From Acidobacteriota bacterium (GTDB lineage Bacteria > Acidobacteriota > Terriglobia > 20CM-2-55-15): a stretch of DNA of 33,406 nucleotides. Position numbers and translations under genes: made by a program. Below are positions 28,198-33,406 of this stretch, one piece after another (position 1 is the first letter of the stretch; each line of letters starts with the position of its first letter). Below the pieces are notes generated by a model that was not told the DNA's origin, did not search any database, and saw nothing but the letters and a program-made list of their open reading frames with translations. Location of the stretch: positions 1 through 33,406 of the forward strand of contig JAJEEE010000011.1 in the NCBI GenBank assembly GCA_022821145.1, given 5' to 3'.

Positions 28198-28338
28198 GGC
28201 GACCGTACGCAGCTTCTCGCGACGATGCCTCTATCCCGGGCAAGACGGCCCGCGCCGACGCTGGGTCTACGCGCCTCCAGCGATCGCGAACCGGCCGGTT
28301 GAGCTTCCAGGTTCCGCAAGATCGTTATCGCGGAAACA
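28175..28338 (+). pseudogene. Remnant of a PIN-domain (VapC-like) toxin
   Basis: The position matching the ATG of the intact toxin at 29704 is ACG here (28175). The first residues read NGPAFVEATV against TGPVFVDTNV, losing the catalytic Asp. A frameshift near 28215-28230 moves the homology to another frame (SRTGRLSFQV, identical to the intact toxin). Similarity stops around 28338, next to the minus-strand antitoxin. Start loss, frameshift and truncation together make it a clear pseudogene. Confidence 0.85.
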
Positions 28339-28343
28339 CTCCA

Positions 28344-28574
28344 TCAGCCGAGGTCAACGATCCGTCCCGTCGATGGGTCTCGCTCGATCGACAACTCGAC
28401 GCCGACGAGCGGGGAGGAGCGCAAGAACGCCACCAAGTCACGAGCCGTTTTCGCACTTGGCAACGAAAGCATGGGTTGCAGAGTCTTGCGAATACGCTCG
28501 GCTTGTTCCCCGCCGGCACGCAAAGCTTCGGAAACCGCCTCGACCAGGGACGCGTCGTCAGAGGAGATGGTCAC
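28344..28574 (-). CDS. Orphan antitoxin-like protein with Phd-type C-terminal tail
   Basis: A 76-residue frame from a GTG at 28574 (GGCGGG upstream); the frame stays open further 5' without recognisable sequence, so the start is tentative. The second half, DLVAFLRSSPLVGVELSIERD, resembles the toxin-binding tail of Phd/YefM antitoxins. The first half (TISSDDASLVEAVSEALRAGG) is not the usual Phd DNA-binding fold. No toxin follows on the minus strand: the downstream DNA is the plus-strand vapC remnant. Product function is inferred from the tail and the neighbourhood. Confidence 0.55.
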   Translation of the reverse strand: MTISSDDASLVEAVSEALRAGGEQAERIRKTLQPMLSLPSAKTARDLVAFLRSSPLVGVELSIERDPSTGRIVDLG

Positions 28575-28734
28575 CTCGACCCGCCGGGAGACGCTGCCCG
28601 GGATTCTCGTGCAGTGACGGGCGACACGAGATCCTTGTCCAGTTGCGTGCTGGGTGTTTTCCAAAGTCAGAGCCTTCTCCGGTGACGTTTCCCGGCAGCA
28701 TGAGGCAGATCGGTCAGGTCTTGGCGCCCGGATT

Positions 28735-29030
28735 TCAGACGCGCCGTTGCCATGTCCTCGGATCCCGTGACTGGTGCACGACCGCAATGACTTCGATCCA
28801 CTCGGGCAGGATCCGGTAGAAGACTGAGAACGGGAACTTGCCGACAAGAGCGCGACGGACCGTCGACTCGACTGTCTGGTACGGCCGAGGTCTTTTCGCG
28901 ATCAGACGGATCGTTGTGTCGACCTCTTCCTCGAACGATGCCAGTACGTGTGGGGCCTCGTTCAGATACCACTGTTCGGCAAGCGCGAGGTCCTGCACGG
29001 CGGCGGACGTAGCCGGACGCGCAAGGTCAA
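28735..29030 (-). pseudogene. ParE/RelE-family toxin with an N-terminal frameshift
   Basis: The frame ending at 28735 encodes DLALAEQWYLNEAPHVLASFEEEV, RALVGKFPFSVFYRI and VIAVVHQSRDPRTW, a clear ParE toxin. Its only usual start codon is a GTG at 28998, which would drop the first beta strand. A TTG overlapping the antitoxin stop (29028-29030) reads TTG-T-L-R-V-R, a typical ParE opening, in another frame. Inserting one base near 29012 would join the two as RVR-x-TSAAVQDLALAEQWY and give a standard protein of about 98 residues. So this is either a one-base deletion or a sequencing error. Confidence 0.75.
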
Positions 29031-29257
29031 GTCGTGTCGGAGAACACCTGCTTGCGGACTGCCTCCCATGAGGCCGAGCGCTCCTCCGGCAGAATGCCCT
29101 CCAGCGCCGCCAAGCGGTCACGAATGAGGCTTCGCTGCCAGTCGGGGACCGGAATCTCCCCTGGCGCCAAGCTGTCCCAGAGATCGACCACGAGTTCGAT
29201 GCGCTCCTGAGCCGACAGGTTGAGCGCTTGTCTCTGGATCTCAGACTTGGCCAGCAT
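29027..29257 (-). CDS. Addiction-module antitoxin (RelB/TIGR02574 type)
   Basis: A 76-residue protein: MLAKSEIQRQALNLSAQERIELVVDLWDSL, then PDWQRSLIRDRLAALE and SWEAVRKQV. This is the short helical antitoxin family encoded upstream of ParE/RelE toxins. The start is ATG 29257. A TATCCT box lies 6 nt upstream, suggesting a leaderless message. It is intact, although its toxin is frameshifted. Confidence 0.85.
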   Translation of the reverse strand: MLAKSEIQRQALNLSAQERIELVVDLWDSLAPGEIPVPDWQRSLIRDRLAALEGILPEERSASWEAVRKQVFSDTT

Positions 29258-29263
29258 GGCTTC

Positions 29264-29269
29264 AGGATA
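29264..29269 (-). promoter_or_regulatory. Possible -10 box of the minus-strand antitoxin
   Basis: On the minus strand TATCCT ends 6 nt before the ATG at 29257, as in the other leaderless candidates here. No good -35 box is found at 16-18 nt, so support is limited. Confidence 0.35.
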
Positions 29270-29448
29270 TCCGTTTCTGCGGATTTCGAACAGACCAAAG
29301 GGGGCCAGTCCATACAGACGTCCGCCCTCAGAGCACGATGGGCTCGACCGAAGTCGGAATCGACCAGTTTGCCGAATGGACCACGGCTTGGTCCTTGCCG
29401 TACCATGTCCGTATGTTTCAGGAGGACGGAGCCGACTGCGGAGCGTTA

Positions 29449-29477
29449 TTGACACGAGTTTCGTGCGTTACTATTCT
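29449..29477 (+). promoter_or_regulatory. Strong promoter and operator of the intact vapBC-like pair
   Basis: TTGACA (29449-29454, perfect), a 17-nt spacer and TATTCT (29472-29477) end 6 nt before the ATG at 29484, predicting a leaderless mRNA. The inverted repeat CACGA-GTT-TCGTG (29453-29465) overlaps the -35 and spacer. It is a good candidate operator for repression by the RHH antitoxin. Confidence 0.7.
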
Positions 29478-29483
29478 CGTGGT

Positions 29484-29726
29484 ATGAAGAACGTCACTGT
29501 CACGCTGCCGGAGGATACGGCGTTGTGGTTGAGGGTCCGGGCCGCTGAGGCAAACCGGAGCGTTTCAAGCTGGCTGGCTGATTTGGTCGACGAAATGCGG
29601 CGGCATGAGGACGACTATGAAGTTGCGATGACGCGCGCACTTGCCAGAAGGCCGCGGAAGATGGAGTGGATCGACGGGCGTAGGCCGACGCGGGACGAGT
29701 TGCATGACCGGTCCGGTTTTCGTTGA
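29484..29726 (+). CDS. vapB: RHH antitoxin, vapB-like, copy 2
   Basis: An 80-residue antitoxin: strand MKNVTVTLPEDT, two helices (ALWLRVRAAEANRS, VSSWLADLVDEMRRHE), and a basic tail WIDGRRPTRDELHDRSGFR that likely neutralises the PIN toxin. It overlaps the toxin start by 23 nt. It lies 1529 bp downstream of its paralogue, in the same orientation. Intact and with a consensus promoter, it is the functional antitoxin of the pair, presumably autoregulating through the promoter palindrome. Confidence 0.85.
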   Translation: MKNVTVTLPEDTALWLRVRAAEANRSVSSWLADLVDEMRRHEDDYEVAMTRALARRPRKMEWIDGRRPTRDELHDRSGFR

Positions 29727-30207
29727 TACGAACGTACTGGTCTACCGCGCCGATGGATCCGAACCGGGCAAGCAGGCCTGCGCTGACGCTTGGTACACGT
29801 TCCTCTGGCGGTCCCGAACCGGTCGGTTGAGCTTCCAGGTTCTGCAAGAGTTATATTCCGTACTCACACGCAAGTTGACGCCCGGGTACAACGAGAGTGA
29901 AGCGCGCGAAATCGTGCGCGAACTGACCGTCTGGAAACCTGTTCCGGTCGATCTCTCCGTCATCGAGAGCGGCTGGTGGTTGCAAGAGCGCTATCGACTG
30001 TCCTGGTGGGATGCGCTGATCGTCGCGGCCGCCAGCAAGTGTGAATGCAGTGTGCTGCTGACCGAGGATCTCCAACACGGGCAGGTCTTCGAAACTGTTC
30101 GAGTGATCGATCCGTTCGCGGAGTCGGCCCGAACGCCTGTCGAGGTGCTGGAGTCTGTAGAAGCCATGCCGCCACCCATGGTGCCCGGAGTCGCGGACGA
30201 TTCGTGA
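29704..30207 (+). CDS. vapC: PIN-domain ribonuclease toxin (VapC-like)
   Basis: A 167-residue toxin from the ATG at 29704, inside the antitoxin gene. The PIN metal site is complete: Asp8 (VFVDTNVLVY), Glu49 (QVLQELYSVL), Asp103 (WWDALIVAAA) and Asp122 (LLTEDLQHGQ). VapC toxins cut tRNA or rRNA. After the usual end at VRVIDPF comes an extra tail of about 32 residues, rich in Pro, Glu and Val and not typical of the family. It is coupled to the antitoxin upstream and probably active. Confidence 0.9.
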   Translation: MTGPVFVDTNVLVYRADGSEPGKQACADAWYTFLWRSRTGRLSFQVLQELYSVLTRKLTPGYNESEAREIVRELTVWKPVPVDLSVIESGWWLQERYRLSWWDALIVAAASKCECSVLLTEDLQHGQVFETVRVIDPFAESARTPVEVLESVEAMPPPMVPGVADDS

Positions 30208-30326
30208 CTGCGCAACGCGCCACCCGTTCATGATTTTGAACGAATGGAACACGGTCAAGGCGTCAGTCCGAAACACGCTCTGTGGCGGCGGACGAAGGCT
30301 CGCTCGCGGAGTGCGGCGCCGTTTTC

Positions 30327-30548
30327 ATGCAGATACGTTCTTAATCTGTCGTTCGTTGCGATCCCGAGATAGCGGCGGGCGAACCGATTATCTGCGACAC
30401 TCGTGTGACGGTTCGCACGCTTTTCGACTATCTGGCGGGCGGAAAGACGCTGGATCAGTTCTTCGATCAGTTTCCATGCGTCTCCAGCGTACAGGCGCCG
30501 AAGGCCCCGACGATGGCCTGCCAATTCGTCCATAACCACGCGCGTTAG
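30327..30548 (+). pseudogene. DUF433 antitoxin gene with an early in-frame stop
   Basis: From the ATG at 30327 the frame reads MQIRS, then TAA (30342-30344). After that it reads SVVRCDPEIAAGEPIICD, TRVTVRTLFDYLAGGKTLDQF and FDQFPCVSSVQ to the stop at 30546-30548. DPEI-x-x-GEP-x-I-x-x-TRVTV with the LAGGKTLDQF helix is the DUF433 signature, found in antitoxins of PIN-like DUF5615 toxins. Two prolines in the last helix (APKAPTM) stand where Leu is usual. No partner toxin follows, so the gene is dead or needs stop readthrough. Confidence 0.75.
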
Positions 30549-30584
30549 CGTTGACTAAAGCCCCTCGTTCGCGGGCCCTCGAGA

Positions 30585-33326
30585 TTACTCTTGATCTCGT
30601 CCGAAGTCGGCCGCCGCCAACTGCACGAGTCCGTTGGGGTGCTTGAAGCTCGTGCTATCGGCGGACAGCAGTTGGTGTGCCCGGTTGTCGATCTCGTTCC
30701 AGTGGTGGGCGCGTAGTTCCTTATCGGCATGCGGGACGCCAGCGGATTTCGGTTTTGACTCAAGCCACCTGAGAAGAAACGGCGGATTAGTCCGTACTCC
30801 CCCTTCAGCATCGCGAAACAAAGCCACGAGATCCTTCATGAGCGGCTGTCCTTGATCATCCTGCCATCTAAGTGCGTATGCGGAAAGCACGCCACGTTCG
30901 CCGCTCGGTGAATTCACTGACGCGTAAACGCCATCGAATCGCTGCGATTTTGCCTCATCGATCAGGTATCGAAAAAACGATGTCTCGAAATCCAAAAGAA
31001 CTACATTCGAAAAACGTTGCGCCATGCCGCGGTCCATCGTGACGCGTACAACGCTCTTGTTTCCGAACTCGGCAAATTTGCCGCGAAGGTCTTCCGGCAG
31101 GTGGAATTCGACAATTCTGCGGCCATGAAGCAATGTTTCCTTTGTTGCGCCAACTCGAAACAGCATGGCGCGAACGAACGACTCGACGTGCCGCATGGTA
31201 AGCGCCAACGCACCGCGCAGCGCGTTCGCGTCGTAACCCGCAGCGTGTGCTAGGATTTCGTCTTGCATTTTTCTGGCCGCCCGGGCGCGTTCGATGGCAG
31301 CCTCTATTTCTTGTTCCGTTCGTCCGATACGCATCGACGTCGCCGCTCGGAGAAGCGCGGCCATGTCAAGATTGTCTAGTACGTCGCCGAGCACTTGGGC
31401 ATGAAGCCGATCATTGAATTCCCGGCCCACCGGCGCCATGTCCTCGGCGATTTTCGTCACTCTTTCCATCATGAGGCTGATCGCTTGGTTGTCGAAGCTG
31501 TCGTGGGCGTGCAAATTGAGGACAACGACACTTTTCGACTGCCCGTAGCGATACAGACGGCCAATCCGTTGAACCAGTCGTGCTGGATTCCACGGAAGGT
31601 CATAATTGACCATCACATGACAAGACCGGTGAAGATTGATTCCTTCACCGCCCGCCTCCGTTGAAACAAGAAACCGGTTCGGTCCTTCGTTGAACCCCTC
31701 GATTGCGGTCAGTTTCTCCTTAAGCGTCATCGAGCCGTTTATCAGAAGTACCGAACCCGCTTCAGAGAAGCGCCGCTCCAATGCCTGCTGCAAATATGTC
31801 TGAGTGGCGCGATACTCGGTGAACACCAGCAGCTTCTTGCCTTCAGCAAAAAGCGGGGCAACCGCTTGGTCCAAAAACACACGTACTTTTTCGTCCTTCT
31901 GCCGCACGACCGCCGCGAGTTCGAGTAGTCTTACGATCTGTCCGCGCTCGAACTCAAAAAACTCCCTGCGCTGCGCCCCTTGAACCCAGTCCGTCAGGTC
32001 GTCCTGATCATCGCCGCCCTCGGCCAAGTCGGCCAAAGAAATGTCGTAATCGACGTTACTCCCATGTTGCTCTGACTCATCGAGGCGTTCGAGTCGCAGC
32101 AGCAGAGCGTTTTCAATTGCTGCGATGCTGCTCGACGCGAGTTTGCGGTATGTTGTCATGACAAATCCGATCGCCCTACCTGTTGCGCCTGCGACCGCAT
32201 CTCCGGCCTTGTATCCTCGAACGAGATAATCTCGTAACAACTCGTGAAAATGTTTGGTCTGGTCGGACGGCTTCACGGCAATCCGATACACCCTCTGCCC
32301 CCGAAAAATGAAGCGACCCTCAGAGTCGGTGACCTCCGTCTTGCGATTGCGTATGATGAGACCTGCGACTACCTCTGGATTCGCCTCTATCGTGTGAATC
32401 TGCGGAGCGAGATCTGGTCTCACCAGTTCGAGGAGCGCGAGAAAGCGGTCCCGGTAGCCTTGATGCGGAGTACCGCTCAGCAACAAAAACGCCTCCGAAA
32501 GCGGCCGCAACATCTCGGCGAGACGATATCGCTGGGCACGCTCGCCACTCGCATATCGGGTCAGCTTGTGCCCTTCATCGAAAACTACCACGTCCCAACT
32601 CCCGGCCTGACGAAACATGTCGCGGTGCCCGTCCAGCTTGGCGCGATCAATCGAAACGATTACCTGATTGTATAGCTTCCATTGTCGTGCCTCGTTGACG
32701 ACAATATCGTCGCCGTAGATGAGATAATCCTGATCGAACTTGTAGCGAAACTCGTCTTGCCATTGCTTTGTCAAACCGGCGGGACACACTACCAGCACTC
32801 GCCGAGCGCGACCGGCCCGCTTCAAGCCCGCCAGCAGCAGACCGACTTCAATCGTTTTTCCAAGTCCCACATCGTCGGCGATAAGCCAGTTGTAGTTGCC
32901 CGAATTAAGAATGCGGTGAACAAGCTGAATTTGGTGTGGGAGAGGATCGACATCCAGACGATCCAACGATCCAGTCATCCGGTTCCAATTCTCAAGTGCG
33001 TGCGCCAGGAACTTGAGGCGGAAGCGTTCGGGGTGGTCATCGACTCGCGTTTCGTGTCGCTCGTAGCGCATTTGGACATCCTTGATGCGCCTAAGATTCT
33101 CGTATGGAAGCCAGACCGACCGCCCATCATCATCGAGTTGCACCAAAACCTGTTCGCGACCGCCGATTTCCCTCCGGCCGACTACACGTCCTTCGCCGAG
33201 TGGTCTCCGTATCATTGCTGTCCAAATTAGCCGATGTTGGACGGGTTCGGCGTTGAATCCATTGGACATCATTGCTGTCCAAATTAGCCGATGTTGGACG
33301 GGTTCGGCGTTGAATCCATTGGACAT
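30585..33326 (-). CDS. SNF2/RapA-like helicase, possibly defence-associated
   Basis: 913 residues from the ATG at 33326, or 876 from the ATG at 33215, where conserved sequence (RRPLGEGRVVGRREIGG) begins. The frame is open to the right edge, so the true start is undecided. Residues about 45-80 look like a small Tudor/SH3-type barrel. The motor has HQIQLVHRIL, Walker A DDVGLGKT (151-158), motif II DEGH (250-253, not the usual DEAH), SGTPHQG and, in the second lobe, TEAGGEGINLH and QRIGRLYRYGQ. This matches HepA/RapA and DISARM DrmD-like ATPases that translocate on DNA. A long C-terminal region is unassigned. GC is visibly lower than in the housekeeping genes, consistent with transfer. Confidence 0.8.
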   Translation of the reverse strand: MSNGFNAEPVQHRLIWTAMMSNGFNAEPVQHRLIWTAMIRRPLGEGRVVGRREIGGREQVLVQLDDDGRSVWLPYENLRRIKDVQMRYERHETRVDDHPERFRLKFLAHALENWNRMTGSLDRLDVDPLPHQIQLVHRILNSGNYNWLIADDVGLGKTIEVGLLLAGLKRAGRARRVLVVCPAGLTKQWQDEFRYKFDQDYLIYGDDIVVNEARQWKLYNQVIVSIDRAKLDGHRDMFRQAGSWDVVVFDEGHKLTRYASGERAQRYRLAEMLRPLSEAFLLLSGTPHQGYRDRFLALLELVRPDLAPQIHTIEANPEVVAGLIIRNRKTEVTDSEGRFIFRGQRVYRIAVKPSDQTKHFHELLRDYLVRGYKAGDAVAGATGRAIGFVMTTYRKLASSSIAAIENALLLRLERLDESEQHGSNVDYDISLADLAEGGDDQDDLTDWVQGAQRREFFEFERGQIVRLLELAAVVRQKDEKVRVFLDQAVAPLFAEGKKLLVFTEYRATQTYLQQALERRFSEAGSVLLINGSMTLKEKLTAIEGFNEGPNRFLVSTEAGGEGINLHRSCHVMVNYDLPWNPARLVQRIGRLYRYGQSKSVVVLNLHAHDSFDNQAISLMMERVTKIAEDMAPVGREFNDRLHAQVLGDVLDNLDMAALLRAATSMRIGRTEQEIEAAIERARAARKMQDEILAHAAGYDANALRGALALTMRHVESFVRAMLFRVGATKETLLHGRRIVEFHLPEDLRGKFAEFGNKSVVRVTMDRGMAQRFSNVVLLDFETSFFRYLIDEAKSQRFDGVYASVNSPSGERGVLSAYALRWQDDQGQPLMKDLVALFRDAEGGVRTNPPFLLRWLESKPKSAGVPHADKELRAHHWNEIDNRAHQLLSADSTSFKHPNGLVQLAAADFGRDQE
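33211..33324. repeat. Exact 57-bp tandem duplication at the helicase 5' end
   Basis: Copies at 33211-33267 and 33268-33324 are identical. 57 is a multiple of 3, so on the minus strand the helicase frame continues through and would encode the 19-residue peptide MSNGFNAEPVQHRLIWTAM twice. Each copy holds GTCCAA once and TTGGAC twice, plus nested inverted repeats TGTCCAA/TTGGACA and GCCGA/TCGGC. Confidence 0.9.
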
Positions 33327-33338
33327 ACGGGCGCCGTA

Positions 33339-33363
33339 GGGGATTCCTGAGAAACAGGTCCCC
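33339..33363. other. Hairpin upstream of the helicase
   Basis: GGGGA-tt-CCTG-agaaa-CAGG-TCCCC folds into a 5+4 bp stem with a 2-nt bulge and 5-nt loop. It lies 13 bp outside the most distal helicase start. No function can be assigned; a leader structure or a mobile-element end is possible. Confidence 0.35.
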
Positions 33364-33406
33364 GGTAGTGGGCGGGTCGGCGTGTGCGGATATTCGTCAG
33401 GTGCTG

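Noticed and set aside
28076-28819. 247-residue plus-strand frame over the first TA remnant
   Set aside because: Only a short stretch resembles the PIN toxin; the rest is out of frame or antisense to the minus-strand antitoxin, so it is pseudogene readthrough.
33219-33268. Integron attC-like site in the 57-bp unit
   Set aside because: Nested inverted arms and the size recall attC, but the outer boxes read GTCCAAA and ATTGGAC without the required AAC/GTT core. No integrase or cassette array is seen.

Overview
The window is a high-GC bacterial chromosome segment, most likely from Acidobacteriota (Vicinamibacteria-like) or a similar lineage. This is an inference from four things: a secreted protein with the 'DGHPDLTGVWTG' motif that is expanded in that group, paired secreted TPR proteins (one ending in a TonB-C domain), a small MipB/TalC-type transaldolase, and the run ispE, tRNA-Gln, prs, rplY, pth, rpsF, rpsR, rplI, dnaB, radA. 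No rRNA or marker tree is available, so the phylum is not proven.

Layout. 1-469: a RelB/RelE-type toxin-antitoxin (TA) pair, cut by the window edge. 543-1604 (minus): a secreted protein of unknown function with its own promoter. 1882-7884 (plus): a tight run of transaldolase, acyl-CoA carboxylase carboxyltransferase and two exported TPR proteins joined by GTGA start/stop overlaps; both TPR proteins carry a decayed HExxH site. 7983-18787 (plus): a surface-glycan cluster with a methyltransferase/coiled-coil/GT2 fusion, a GT4, a second methyltransferase, two multi-membrane GT-C-like enzymes, a DPM1-like GT2 and a 2-oxoglutarate oxygenase. It meets a convergent Wzm-type ABC permease (18818-19627) whose ATPase is not in the window. 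19798-27313: housekeeping genes for isoprenoid precursor, PRPP, ribosomal proteins, peptidyl-tRNA hydrolase, replicative helicase and RadA. A 160-bp TA-flanked inverted-repeat element (IS630-type MITE candidate) sits exactly in the rplY stop codon. 27358-27834: a nucleoside 2-deoxyribosyltransferase.

27955-30548 is a toxin-antitoxin graveyard. It holds two paralogous RHH/PIN (vapBC-like) modules, one intact and one decayed. Between them, on the minus strand, lie a RelB-type antitoxin with a frameshifted ParE toxin and an orphan antitoxin with a Phd-like tail. After them comes a DUF433 gene with an early stop codon. 30585-33326 (minus): a SNF2/RapA-like helicase of visibly lower GC, whose 5' end carries an exact 57-bp tandem duplication; it could belong to a defence locus that continues beyond the window.

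A recurring regulatory theme is a sigma70-like promoter whose -10 box lies 6-8 nt before the ATG, which predicts leaderless mRNAs for the fusion glycosyltransferase, dnaB and the vapB-like antitoxins. I see no CRISPR array, rRNA, complete IS or phage module. All functions are read from motifs and context by eye; no database search was run.
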